From: Plazaster borealis
Taxonomy: Eukaryota > Echinodermata > Asteroidea > Forcipulatida > Labidiasteridae
Length of the DNA stretch: 64,000 nucleotides
Direction: 5' to 3'
Assembly: GCA_021014325.1 (NCBI GenBank)
Contig: CM037469.1
Coordinates: 15,860,201-15,924,200, forward strand
Part shown: positions 37,901 through 46,959 of the stretch, one piece after another
Layout: the number at the start of each line of letters is the position of its first letter
How positions within the stretch are numbered: position 1 is the first letter of the stretch
Notes under the pieces: generated by a model
The model's input: the letters and a program-made list of their open reading frames with translations, nothing else
Told to the model about the DNA's origin: nothing
Databases searched by the model: none
Position numbers and translations under genes: made by a program

Positions 37901-40900
37901 CATTCTATCGAGAGTATTTAGCAGACAAACTTAGCGGGCTAAAGCCACTGGGAACTTACCTGGAAGTGTATGGGGTTGGTGGGTTGGAAGTTCCGATCTC
38001 CGGGTATATTCAAGTCCCTCTTACCGTTTTCCACAAAACGGTTGAGGCTCACTTTTTAGTGGTAAAAGACTCATGCAGCGATGGGTTGTTGAGCAGTAAG
38101 CAAAGCCCACTATTATTAGGATGTAATGTACTGGAGCTGTTCAAAGATGTGATAGTTGAACAGGGACAAATGGATACAGAGGCCTGGGAATTGACCCTCC
38201 GATGGTACAGGTTAACTAGGGACAAATCTCAACATGAGATGCAGGGGGCTCAGATAACAGAAAAGATGCCACTTGCTGCCCGGACAGGTAGGCATGAAAT
38301 ATTGATCCCCCCTAGACAGGTAATGACTTTACGCTGTAATGTTAGAGCGCCCGTGCACGTTCTCAGGAACAAAGTGGTTATTGTAGAGGGTATACAATCG
38401 CTGGCGCAGACGGAAGGCGCGAATAATCTGAGAGCAGCGGCCAGGGTTTACGACTCTTGTGAGGTATCAAACGGGAAAACGGTAAAAGTGCTGGTTGCCA
38501 ATTTAGGAACGCAATCGTTGGAAATTCCCCCCTTCACTAAATTAGCTTCAATTATTGAAGCATCCTCAACAGATTGCATTAGGTTAGATCGCTCACCTGA
38601 CAGCATTAAAGTTTCTATCAACCACGTGTTGGTTGAAAATATGGGGGATAAGCTTTCAAAGAGTGACTCAGGAGGAGGGTTAGGAGAGCCTCAGGAGGTG
38701 TTCTCGTTCGAAGATGGCGAAAAATATAAACTTCCCCCGGGGCTGAGCGTTGAGTCAAGTATTTTAAGTGATGGCCAAAAGGAACAAGTTGTGAGGCTCA
38801 TCCAAAAGCATGAGTCAATCTTTTCGAAAGACGATTTTGATGTCGGTTACTGTGACAAAATACCTCACAGGATCAATACGGCCGATAATCATCCAATAAG
38901 CGAACCATACCGAAGAATTCCTCCACACCGTGTGCAGGAGGTAAAAGCACTTTTGCAAAAACTGCTAGATCAGGGAATCATTAGGCGTAGCGAAAGCCCG
39001 TACGCAAGTGCAGTGGTGCTAGTGAGCAAACGGGATGGGTCATTGCGTCTTTGTGTTGACTTTCGTAAATTAAACGCAAAGGTCGTGCGTGATTCGTTTC
39101 CGTTACCACGCATAGAGGAGTCGTTAGAGGCGATGCAGGGAGCTAAATATTTCTCGTCTCTTGACTTAGCACATGGTTACCACCAAGTAGCTATGGATCC
39201 TAATTCTGTAGAGAAGACGGCGTTTCGAGTACCCTTCGGGCTTTACGAGTTTACTCGTATGCCTTTTGGGTTAGCAAATGCGCCAAGCACGTTCCAGAGG
39301 GTAATGGAACAATGCCTGGGTGACATGAATTTGTCAGAATTGTTGATATACCTGGATGATATATTAGTGTATTCGTCTTCATGGGAAGAGCACCTAGAGC
39401 GGTTGGACAAGGTCTTTTTGAGGCTCGCAGCGTTCGGATTAAAGGTAAAAGGCAAGAAATGCAGTCTTGTCCGCAGTGAAGTGACTTATCTGGGCCATGT
39501 TGTCAGCGCCCAGGGAATATCAGTAGATAAGGATAAAATCCGACGGATTGTGGAGTGGCCGGTTCCGCAAGGGGCGGCTGACTTACGGGCATTCATGGGG
39601 CTTGCGGGATATTACCGCCGATTTGTTAGCAACTTTGCAAAAATAGCGTCCCCACTACATGCCATACTTCCGGCAATCACAAAAGGGAAACATAAACATG
39701 TTGATAAGTTAGGTTGGAACGCTGAGGCACAATCTGCCTTTGACAAGCTCAAGCAAGTATTAGTTCAGGCTCCCGTGCTGGCGTACCCTGATTTCAAACA
39801 GCCATTCGTGCTGGAAATTGATGCTTCATTGAAAGGGCTTGGTGCTTGTTTGGGACAGAGAGACGAAAGGGGAAGACTACATCCTGTTGCTTATGCGAGT
39901 AGGGGCTTGCGTGGCGCAGAATCGAAGTACCCAGATTATAGTTCCTTCAAGTTAGAACTTTTGGGGTTAAAGTGGGCAGTCGTAGATAAATTCAGGGATT
40001 ACTTGGTTGGGGGAACATTCACCGTCCTTACGGACAATAACCCTCTGTCACACCTAAACTCAGCCAAGCTAGGGGCAAGTGAAATGCGATGGGCCGCTCA
40101 GCTCGCAGCGTTCAACTTTGACATCAGGTATAGATCGGGTAGCAGCAATAAGTGTGCAGATGCTTTAAGCCGGTACCCCGGACATTGTTTGGAGGATGAA
40201 GTGACAGAGATATTTCAAACTAAAACCCACTCTACCTCAGTCCCGTTACAAGTTAGAGCTTGTAATGCCAATGTCAAATTAGAAGGATGCACACCCGATG
40301 GTGGGGGACCTCCCGGGATCTTTCCTTCCTGTTCACCGGATCAACTGGGAGCTTTGCAGCGGGCAGATCCGATTTTGGGTATTGTTTGGGAACGTTGGGA
40401 TAAGAAGTGGTCACCAGGCGAAGTGTCACCTGGGTTGCTCAATGACACCCCCGAGTTGAAGCGCTGGTTATGGCAGTGGCCACGTTTTGTGGTACGGGAT
40501 GGAGTTTTGTGTCGAAGAGTAGAAGATCCTGTCATTGGAGAGATATTTCAGATACTCATGCCCAAATGCCTACGTCCCCGAGTGATTGCGGGTTGTCATG
40601 AGGGTTGGGGACACCAGGGAGTCACTCGATCGTGTTCCCTGATCAGGAGACGTGTTTATTGGCCTAAAATGGCTGCTGATGTTCGAGCGCACATTCGGAA
40701 ATGCCAGCTTTGTGTCAGGGCAAAAGCGTCTGAACCTATACCCAAGATTCCCATGCGCCATCTAATGGCTTTCAGGCCATTAGAAGTTCTAGCTATTGAC
40801 TTTGTAAAGGTTGATAGAGGTCGTGGAGGATATGAGGATGTATTGGTCATGACAGACGTATACACCAAGTATGTTCAAGCAGTGCCTTGTAGGGATCAGG

Positions 40901-43900
40901 CCGCTCAAACTGTAGCCAAGGCACTGCGGGATAATTGGTTTACTAGGTTTGGAATTCCAAATAGACTCCACAGTGATCAAGGGCGGAACTTTGAAGGTGA
41001 AATTGTGCGCGAATTGTGTGCTCTGTACGGCATTAAGAAGTCGCGCACCACGCCCTATCACCCAGAAGGAAACGCGCAGGCAGAAAGATTTAACCGGACA
41101 TTGTTTGGGTTGATTAAGTCTTTTAGTGAATCAGAGCGTAGGAGGTGGCCCGATTTTCTGCCCCATGTGGTGTTTGTCTATAATTCGACCCCCCATTGTA
41201 CGACTGGGGTGGCGCCATTTACGTTGCTGTTTGGAAGGGAACCTCTAATTCCCCTCGACCAGATATTAGGGCGTACAGATGCAAACTGGGATCAGAATTT
41301 TGTTAGAGAGCAATCAGAGTTGTTGGGAAGGGCAGGTGTGCTAGTGAAGGAACGAATGGAGCAGCGAGCTCAACGAAATGAAAGGGGGCATAATTTTAAG
41401 GCAAAAAATGCACCACTGGCGGTTGGGTTACAAGTGCTTCTTCGAAAGTGTGCCTTCAAAGGCCGCCACAAATTAGAAGATGTCTACGGCAGAGAGTCGT
41501 ATACAGTAGTGTGGAGGAATGAGCAAAATGATGTTTATCGGATCCGCCCAGTGAACCGTAAATACTTGCGTATAGACCCGTTGGCCGTAGCAGAGTCAGG
41601 AGAGGAGTCGGATTCCTCTGAGAGTTCAGATTGGGACCTTGTAATTACCAAACCAAAAAGCTCAGACTCGGGTGTGGTGGATCAATGTGTAGATGCTGAA
41701 ATAGTAGGGGAGCCCCCACCGGATTTGGAAGATGCAGTGATCCCCTGCCGAAGGTCCCAAAGAACCACTAAGGGGACTCATAGAAACCCACACAAACTGC
41801 CTCGTTCAGTATTACAGTAGTATGTGCGGAGGTCCAGGTTGCGGGTGTGCTCGGTGGCAGAGACTTGGGGCATCCAGTCTTGCTAGTGATAAATCTGGCC
41901 TTGGCTTCCTGCGCATGCTCTGTTTAACAGTTAAAAATACTTAAGATATAGCCTGTGCGTATTAAAGGAATGTCTTGTTGTTCCTAAATGCAGGTGTTGT
42001 TGTTTTTGTATAGTGTATGTAGGCTTATAGTAGACTATTGTTTTATGACAAATTTGGTGTCATGTCTGGAAGATTGGGTGTGGCCTGGATGGGGATGACT
42101 GGGGTATCCGGTTCCCTTGGGGTTACGTCCAATCCGATAGCATGACAAGATTGTAATGGTTTATTCCGCTAAACTACCGAGATTGTTATATACATTGTGT
42201 ATATTTTTGGGGTTCTCAACAGTGTTGTGGATCTATTCATTTGGGGGTAATGGGGTTATCCAGTTTTGGGTAACGAACAAAGCTGAGGGCAGCCTCGGGT
42301 ATTCCTGATTATGGTATTTTTGTATCTGGCCAATTTGTTTTCCATGTGTAAATATTCTTGCAGGGTTGCAGAAAGCCGTGGTGGTACATTGAGGAAGGAT
42401 TCGGGGTTATCCAGCTTCCCTAGATTGCCACCAGACTCATCAGCACCCTCAAGCAGAATGGGGAGTTTTGTGTTGTTTGGCCACAGCTTTGTCAGAAGAT
42501 TAAGCAGCAGACACGGTTGTGTGTTTGAAATAGAGTTACATAGAGGCAGGATTCAAGTGACATGTCTCGGTGAAGGTGGACTAACCATCAAAAGGATTCA
42601 GAAGAATCCAGGTTATTATTTCAGCGAGTTGAAAAGATGTCAGCCAAAAGTGCTCATTGTAGATATAGGAACCAATGACCTATGTTCGAGGTCGTCCAGT
42701 CCCCTTGAAGTGCATGCAGCACTTTGTCAGATTATTTGTGGGCTTCCCAAATGGGGGATAAATCCCGACGCCATAGTATTGTTTCCGGTTCTTCCTCGGG
42801 CTGGGGGGCTTAGAACACATCAAGTCTCCCTGGAGGAATTTAATGAGAGAGTGGAAACATTCAATGAGCTGTTGAGGTGTTCCTCTTTTACAGAGGACCG
42901 ATGGTGGGTCTGGAACCATCGGAACCTGAGGCATCCGCGCTATAGTCTCGATGGGGTGCACTTGAATGAGCTGGGAATGGCACAGTATCATAGGACGCTT
43001 CGACAGCTCGTTAAATTCTTTGAAGCTCGAATTTGGTAACTGACATTAGAGGGTCGTTTATGGTTCTAAGTGAACTGTGCTATTAGATAACCATTTGATT
43101 AATTGTTGAGTTGATATTAGAGTAACCTTACGATAAATCTGTTAGTGTTCGTAAACGGAACTTGAAACTTGATGTAAAGGATACAGAACAAAGTGTTTCA
43201 CGGTTTGTGGTTTAATAAAAAGTGGGGTATCAGAAAAAAAACCATCTCCAGGAGGAGATAAGGCCAGTAGGGGAGCTTGTAGTGAATGAACTTTACAGTT
43301 AAGTACGCTCAAAGTCGCCAGAGGGCGCCATTCAAATAAACAAACATACTATGACTACAGAAGGTCAAAGGGTACGGGTTTGAGCGGGAAATGAGGGTCT
43401 AGAGATTGGAAGTGGAATAGAGAGAGGAGAGAGGTGGGCTCGACTGGGAGGACGAGTGGGCCCAGACGGGCTGTGTCTTGAGCGGGCTTCATTGTGTGTG
43501 TCACTGTTCCTTAAGGAAGCCCCAGTGCGTCGCACGGCGTCGTTCGCTGTACTCTTCTTTGTAGGTAAATAAATAAAAAACAAAATTTAACAGGTGCTGT
43601 ACGAACCATCTAATTTAAATCTAGTCATCTTTTGACAAAACCATGTGAATTTACATTTTCTATACTTTCGTGCAAACCTTAAAGGAACATTACAGAATTG
43701 TTTTTTGCTAACTGGCAGTGTAAGCACTTTATATAATCCACCATATACATCAACTGACAAACCTGTAGAAGTTTGAGATCGATCGGCCATCTGGGTCACG
43801 AGAAAATAGTGAAAAACCGATTACACGTTTGCATGTGTTATACAATGCATGAATAAAACGCTCATGAGCGATAAACTCCAATCGGAAATTAGTTTTATTT

Positions 43901-45044
43901 ATTTCTCATCAAATATGGCATTTCAGACAGAAATATTTCTAGGGATGTTTTCTACTAACATCATCATTAGACCGTGTAAGTTTTGTGTAAATCCGTGATC
44001 ATAATTTTTTTTTTTATTACCAGTTCTGTAACATTCCTTTAAATGCAGTGTAATCAAGTTCGTACATAAACATTCAACATTGTTGTTAAAATACGGTTGT
44101 GTATAATATTTAAAAAATGTCACACAGCTGCTGTAATTGCATGTAATTTAACAAAATAGTTACTTCAAATCAAAGGCAAAACACTCAAACTCACCAATGT
44201 GGCCGTGTCGCCAGCCACCACCGTGATAAAAAACGATCGCCGGGCGCTTAGCGGAAATCTCCTCGGTCTTTTGATCATCAAATATCCGCACGAGTACCCC
44301 ATCAAACATGGTGTCTGTATAGGTAACGCTTGGCCCCTTTTCACGCAGGCCAGGCCGAGAACGCTCGTCGAGATATTTCATCATCGACGGGAAACAGTTC
44401 CCCAGACGAAACATCTGAAAAAAAATGTTGTATAGGGCTGAACAGTTAGGCCTACGTTTTGTTATATTTTATACTTTTATCACGTGGGCATCAATTCAAA
44501 GTTCAGTAAACAGTGTCAGTGTTTTCTCAAAGTTGGATACCGAAACTTGATGTATTATACAATAGGGTTTTTGAAGTGTTATCGTATACACGAAACACTA
44601 TCACAGACAATCTTGTAAAGGTCGTCCATTTTGTTTCAAAGACAATAAAGTGGAGAAAATTAAGCACAGCTAGACCCCCTTGAACGCGCAGCGCTGCCGG
44701 TGTCATAGGGAAATCTTTCCCATGGAGACTATACAACATGCTGAAATGCCCGGCTACGTCGCACCAAGAACAGCTGTCAGTTGTCCAATGATCTGCCTCC
44801 GTTTGCTTCAGTGAGGGCGCTGTTTCACATGTGTGACGTCATATGCAAGGGGGTTTATTGTTTTGTTTGAGTAGCAATACTCACCACTTTCATAGTGATT
44901 GATAACATCTTCAGTTTCCATGGGTTTTCTACACCCTCAGGTACAGGTAGTAGGACAACGTACGCCACCACCGCCAGTGCAGCCACTAGCGCAGACACCA
45001 GTAAAATGTTTACTACCGTTATCATGACGAATGCACTAATTTAC
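34195..45044 (-). CDS. AADAC-like serine esterase, copy 2, intron 2 disrupted by Gypsy element (whole gene)
   Basis: CDS: complement(join(34195..34987,35273..35336,44195..44414,44885..45025)), 405 residues. Same architecture as copy 1: N-terminal anchor, HGGGW, GDSAGGN, YDVLRDEG and GFHGMF. All four exons are open with intact splice sites. Intron 2 is 8.86 kb because a Ty3/Gypsy element sits in it in the opposite orientation, against about 0.3 kb in copy 1. Whether the intron is still spliced correctly cannot be told from sequence. Confidence 0.88.
35273..35336 (-). CDS. Esterase copy 2, exon 3
   Basis: 64 bases encoding DLYHALLSDYARTLGVVIVS and VE, donor gtaagt. Confidence 0.88.
35478..35481. 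repeat. Target-site duplication (ctct), left of the Gypsy element
   Basis: The empty site is preserved in esterase copy 1 intron 2 (tttctcttctttgtagg, about 26218). Here it reads tttctct then the LTR, and on the right the LTR then ctcttctttgtagg. The 4-base ctct is thus repeated at 43552-43555. Confidence 0.75.
35482..35734 (+). repeat. 5' LTR of the Gypsy element
   Basis: Begins TGTAGTGAATGAAC and is identical over 253 bases to 43278-43530. It lacks the 21-base tail seen after the matching point of the 3' LTR. Contains a CTCF-like core at 35519-35533. Confidence 0.9.
35519..35533 (+). promoter_or_regulatory. CTCF-like motif in the 5' LTR
   Basis: TCGCCAGAGGGCGCC fits CCDSYAGRKGGCRSY at 14 of 15 positions. 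The identical motif is in the 3' LTR at 43315-43329. Confidence 0.35.
35739..35756 (+). promoter_or_regulatory. Candidate primer-binding site
   Basis: TGGTAACACGGATGGGGT starts 4 bases after the 5' LTR core and has the TGG start expected of a site complementary to a tRNA 3' CCA end. I could not assign the tRNA. Confidence 0.4.
36603..37421 (+). CDS. gag: Gypsy gag (matrix/capsid part)
   Basis: About 272 residues from ATG 36603 (aacATGgc). The segment LERFKGKPIRAEDPTLKEWL and following helices resemble Ty3/Gypsy and PNMA-type capsids; FELKRLQIANPSQSFNQF lies near the capsid C-terminus. The last ~25 codons drift into a short stop-terminated tail, while the expected nucleocapsid continues in another frame from about 37340, consistent with a 1-base deletion (or an unrecognised -1 shift) between 37340 and 37420. 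Confidence 0.8.
   Translation: MATAPDPEGGVLAQLVSNLSEALQKNNGTRERPIKLERFKGKPIRAEDPTLKEWLEEVNIYCRQCNIPAEDKAQVVIDHLAGSARIEVKSRAEVKSDYSLLVKLLQNQFGGGETLQSLQKAFFERGQLEDENLMEFSRGLIRLYDRILRIAPEAEKESLKILKDKTLIGQFVAGARGQSARFELKRLQIANPSQSFNQFRDMTLELFRDFESSTRVKHGQIRQVGASVLGEIVDVGASASHVNVGSEWVASGTDHIQQQHSEMMKYRTCRCN
37340..37681 (+). CDS. gag: Gag nucleocapsid segment with CCHC zinc knuckle (shifted frame)
   Basis: In the frame offset from upstream gag it reads NDEVQNMQVQLNKQQEQITF and then the zinc knuckle CYNCKKPGHIRSQCP (CX2CX4HX4C, about 37532-37576), ending at TAA 37679. It is out of frame with the capsid part, so full-length Gag needs a frame change upstream. Its end overlaps the start of pol. Confidence 0.75.
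   Translation, partial: RMGGKWYGPHPTATFRNDEVQNMQVQLNKQQEQITFLMQCMMRTPNQAGARGSGLGGGNRSSVICYNCKKPGHIRSQCPLILKEHSDTTDPKAGYQRPNTHTSQNSEGNEQLN
37672..37678 (+). promoter_or_regulatory. Programmed -1 frameshift site GTTAAAC before the gag stop
   Basis: G TTA AAC lies in the X XXY YYZ register directly before the gag TAA (37679). A -1 slip puts the ribosome into the pol frame, which is open from 37660. GUUAAAC is a known natural -1 slippery heptamer (used by arteriviruses). A stimulatory structure downstream was not modelled. Confidence 0.6.
37696..41820 (+). CDS. pol: Gypsy pol: protease, reverse transcriptase, RNase H, integrase
   Basis: Intact 1374 codons from ATG 37696, open upstream to 37660. 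Aspartic protease DTGAE (Asp58 region). RT with SLDLAHGYHQV and catalytic YLDD at 552-555. RNase H with EIDASLKGLG, LTDNNPLSHL and ADALSR. Integrase with an HHCC zinc finger (about 967-1000) and a DD35E core at Asp1035, Asp1094 and Glu1130. The C-terminal acidic tail has no chromodomain I recognise. Probably made as Gag-Pol by the slip at 37672. Confidence 0.95.
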   Translation: MGRVVEEGHKEALSSNRSCNDGVSVPDMSADELLTKLVKGSPRAKVILAGVPVQCVLDTGAETSLMSSSFYREYLADKLSGLKPLGTYLEVYGVGGLEVPISGYIQVPLTVFHKTVEAHFLVVKDSCSDGLLSSKQSPLLLGCNVLELFKDVIVEQGQMDTEAWELTLRWYRLTRDKSQHEMQGAQITEKMPLAARTGRHEILIPPRQVMTLRCNVRAPVHVLRNKVVIVEGIQSLAQTEGANNLRAAARVYDSCEVSNGKTVKVLVANLGTQSLEIPPFTKLASIIEASSTDCIRLDRSPDSIKVSINHVLVENMGDKLSKSDSGGGLGEPQEVFSFEDGEKYKLPPGLSVESSILSDGQKEQVVRLIQKHESIFSKDDFDVGYCDKIPHRINTADNHPISEPYRRIPPHRVQEVKALLQKLLDQGIIRRSESPYASAVVLVSKRDGSLRLCVDFRKLNAKVVRDSFPLPRIEESLEAMQGAKYFSSLDLAHGYHQVAMDPNSVEKTAFRVPFGLYEFTRMPFGLANAPSTFQRVMEQCLGDMNLSELLIYLDDILVYSSSWEEHLERLDKVFLRLAAFGLKVKGKKCSLVRSEVTYLGHVVSAQGISVDKDKIRRIVEWPVPQGAADLRAFMGLAGYYRRFVSNFAKIASPLHAILPAITKGKHKHVDKLGWNAEAQSAFDKLKQVLVQAPVLAYPDFKQPFVLEIDASLKGLGACLGQRDERGRLHPVAYASRGLRGAESKYPDYSSFKLELLGLKWAVVDKFRDYLVGGTFTVLTDNNPLSHLNSAKLGASEMRWAAQLAAFNFDIRYRSGSSNKCADALSRYPGHCLEDEVTEIFQTKTHSTSVPLQVRACNANVKLEGCTPDGGGPPGIFPSCSPDQLGALQRADPILGIVWERWDKKWSPGEVSPGLLNDTPELKRWLWQWPRFVVRDGVLCRRVEDPVIGEIFQILMPKCLRPRVIAGCHEGWGHQGVTRSCSLIRRRVYWPKMAADVRAHIRKCQLCVRAKASEPIPKIPMRHLMAFRPLEVLAIDFVKVDRGRGGYEDVLVMTDVYTKYVQAVPCRDQAAQTVAKALRDNWFTRFGIPNRLHSDQGRNFEGEIVRELCALYGIKKSRTTPYHPEGNAQAERFNRTLFGLIKSFSESERRRWPDFLPHVVFVYNSTPHCTTGVAPFTLLFGREPLIPLDQILGRTDANWDQNFVREQSELLGRAGVLVKERMEQRAQRNERGHNFKAKNAPLAVGLQVLLRKCAFKGRHKLEDVYGRESYTVVWRNEQNDVYRIRPVNRKYLRIDPLAVAESGEESDSSESSDWDLVITKPKSSDSGVVDQCVDAEIVGEPPPDLEDAVIPCRRSQRTTKGTHRNPHKLPRSVLQ
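41821..42310 (+). other. Spacer between pol and the third ORF
   Basis: About 490 bases without an open frame. If the third ORF is translated from a spliced subgenomic RNA, its acceptor would lie here; tttgttttccatgtg/ttcttgcag near 42350-42362 is one candidate just inside the ORF. Confidence 0.35.
42311..43039 (+). CDS. SGNH/GDSL-like hydrolase encoded in the env position of the Gypsy element
   Basis: 242 codons from ATG 42311; an internal Met at 42458 (residue 50) and the ttgcag acceptor near 42362 offer alternative starts. Block I is VLFGHSFVRRL (Ser59; GHS in place of GDS), block III DIGTNDL (120-123), block V DGVHLNEL (Asp214, His217). These supply the Ser-Gly-Asn-His set of SGNH hydrolases. 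No transmembrane anchor or envelope features except a weakly hydrophobic first dozen residues. Esterase domains are known in ORF1 of CR1-like LINEs. In an LTR element this position usually holds env, so a function in membrane or ester chemistry is only inference. Confidence 0.75.
   Translation: MVFLYLANLFSMCKYSCRVAESRGGTLRKDSGLSSFPRLPPDSSAPSSRMGSFVLFGHSFVRRLSSRHGCVFEIELHRGRIQVTCLGEGGLTIKRIQKNPGYYFSELKRCQPKVLIVDIGTNDLCSRSSSPLEVHAALCQIICGLPKWGINPDAIVLFPVLPRAGGLRTHQVSLEEFNERVETFNELLRCSSFTEDRWWVWNHRNLRHPRYSLDGVHLNELGMAQYHRTLRQLVKFFEARIW
43278..43551 (+). repeat. 3' LTR of the Gypsy element
   Basis: 43278-43530 is identical to the 5' LTR. A further 21 bases (cgcacggcgtcgttcgctgta) precede the target duplication and have no counterpart in the 5' LTR. 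A purine-rich tract (cagtaggggagc) just upstream is the likely polypurine primer. Confidence 0.88.
43315..43329 (+). promoter_or_regulatory. CTCF-like motif in the 3' LTR
   Basis: Same TCGCCAGAGGGCGCC as in the 5' LTR. Confidence 0.35.
43679..44045. mobile_element. MITE (ttaaaggaacattacag family) in esterase copy 2 intron 2
   Basis: The left end ccttaaaggaacattacagaa is mirrored by ttctgtaacattcctttaaa near 44045. About 365 bp, non-coding. Confidence 0.6.
44195..44414 (-). CDS. Esterase copy 2, exon 2 (oxyanion loop)
   Basis: MFRLGNCFPSMMKYLDERSR through VFYHGGGWRHGHIG, donor gtgagt. 220 bases. Confidence 0.9.
44885..45044 (-). CDS. Esterase copy 2, exon 1 (membrane anchor)
   Basis: Coding from ATG 45025: MITVVNILLVSALVAALAVV, then AYVVLLPVP. 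It is two codons longer than copy 1. 45026-45044 is untranslated exon after acceptor tttcag. Confidence 0.88.
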
Positions 45045-45049
45045 CTGAA

Positions 45050-46810
45050 ATAAAAAAGGAAAAAGCGGTATAACCTGAGGTTTTAACAACAAAGAGACTG
45101 AACAAATATCCAAAAATGAGGTGTAAAGATGAGGAAAATATTGGCACGTGTCGGGGCTAAGCGGATTAGAGCAGTAGACTCGAGCTCTGGTGTTGTTTCT
45201 GATCAGCAGATATATGAGTTAATTCGAGTCCCAGTCATTGCAGTTGTGAACGTCCTTGAGCAAGATACTATTTATATGCTTTGTCATGCCGTATAAATAC
45301 TAGGATTGGTAGTGCACGTAAAAGGACCCACAGAATACTCATCGTGGAAGAGATAGGGTTAACCCCGGTGGTTCTGGTTCACAGAGCAAGCACCGTTGTG
45401 TACAGGTTTCCTCGGGCTTGCGAGCTAATTGATTACGCTATGTTCAGATGAAAATATTTCTCAAGGAGGAATGGCGCTCATAAATTGTGTGTTTGCTTTT
45501 TAAGAGAATTTAATACCAGACAGTTGGGAATATAAAATACACACGGGTTTAAAAAAACAAACACTAAAAACAATAGAGCTCAGAAAAGCACTTAAAACAA
45601 GTAATGATAAATTGCACATAAAATCGATAATTATTTTTATTAGCCTAGTCTTACATTGAATCTATTTTGTTAGCCTTCAGACTAAAACTAATCAATTCAC
45701 ATTTCCGATAACAAAACACAATTTTACAAAAGGCCTGTTTATATATAGGTAAGGTCAAGGGTAACAAATTCAGGTCCGCTTCAATTATACGCGATTGCGT
45801 TTTCCATTGTTGTTGTGATGGTTGTTGTACTGAACAGCATTCGACGGAAATAACACCAGAAGAATGACTGTGTATCAGGACATTTTCATCAACTGCAGTT
45901 TTTAGGTCGAAGGCATCGTACACGTTTGGTAATCACTCAAAATATATATTAGCATAAAAACTGACTTGGTAACGAGCAACAGAGAGCTGTTGATAGTATA
46001 AAACATTGTGAGAAACGACTCCCTCTGAAGTAACGTAGTTTTTGAGAAAGAGGTATTTCTCATATCTGAAAGCACACTTGTATAACAAGGGTGTTTTTTC
46101 TTTCATCATTTTCTTGCAACTTCGATGACCAATTGAGCCCAAATTTTCACAGGCTTGTAATATTTTATGCATATGTTGGGATACACAAAATGAGAACACT
46201 GGTCTTTGACAATTACCAAACGTGTAAGATGCCTTTAAAACAAAATCGACAATGTTTATATTGCTGTCGTATACACAGGGATGGTACCATTGAAAACTAC
46301 GTCTATACTTTATACGTACCGTCAAAGCCACATATATCTGAGCACATAATTATTGTGGTCACGGCGCGCTGCGCAGGAAGCCTTTATTTACATGTAGACC
46401 CAAGTCTCTAACATGACCCATGCCTCAACGAGGAGCACGCATAATGAGTCGAGGCTACTGTACGACCAAAAAACGTTTATTAAAATTGTCAAGGATGAGG
46501 TTTGATGGGTTCCTCCTTATTCTAGAAGACCCGGCGTCCGGAACCACCCAGATGTTACAATTCAAGAGGTTTACAGACCCTGTGCATCACTACAATAGTC
46601 CCACACAGTTAGACAACTTGGACACAATGTGGACTGTTCTATCGATCGCATGGTGACCGCTTTAATTATTTCAAGGAAATTTAAAACTCCTGAAATCAGG
46701 AACAACTCTGAGAAATCACATGCACGTTATTATTTTGGTAGAATTGATCAAGAGGTTGTAATTCCGGGAGTAGTCGGGACTGTTCATCATAAATCATGGA
46801 AGGAATCCAT
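45050..46810. other. Intergenic or 5' intron of esterase copy 2
   Basis: SINE-like segment at about 45140-45400, MITE at 45909-46239, otherwise duplicated non-coding sequence aligned with 27.2-30.6 kb. Nothing coding recognised. Confidence 0.5.
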
Positions 46811-46821
46811 TATGGACTTAC

Positions 46822-46950
46822 CTTGTATTCAGCGAAGTCATCGGATTTGGCAAATGGAGCAATCGTGTGCACCCCGGTGTGGGAGCAACAAGGCTTCACT
46901 ACTGCTTTTAGGAGGCGCGCTTTTTGTGTTTGCGAGACCGCGGGAGGGTC
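46822..46950 (-). promoter_or_regulatory. Conserved exon-like segment upstream of esterase copy 2
   Basis: Minus-strand cgctgaatacaag then donor gtaagt, as in blocks 1 and 3. Probable noncoding first exon; its 5' end is unknown. Confidence 0.45.
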
Positions 46951-46959
46951 ACACGTACA

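Larger units (their letters stand above)
35482..43551 (+). mobile_element. Young Ty3/Gypsy LTR retrotransposon with extra SGNH-hydrolase ORF
   Basis: Order: 5' LTR, about 870-base leader, gag (36603), zinc-knuckle segment, pol (to 41820), third ORF (42311-43039), 3' LTR. The 253-bp LTR cores are identical, implying recent insertion, and esterase copies 1 and 3 lack it. RT, RNase H and integrase order (integrase last) is that of Ty3/Gypsy, and the gag resembles the lineage from which vertebrate PNMA/ZCCHC proteins derive. One gag frame break suggests this copy may not be autonomous. Confidence 0.93.

Noticed and set aside
42311..43039. SGNH ORF as a host gene interrupted by the transposon
   Set aside because: It lies wholly between pol and the 3' LTR of an element with identical LTRs, and the esterase intron it sits in has no such sequence in the other copies, so it belongs to the element.
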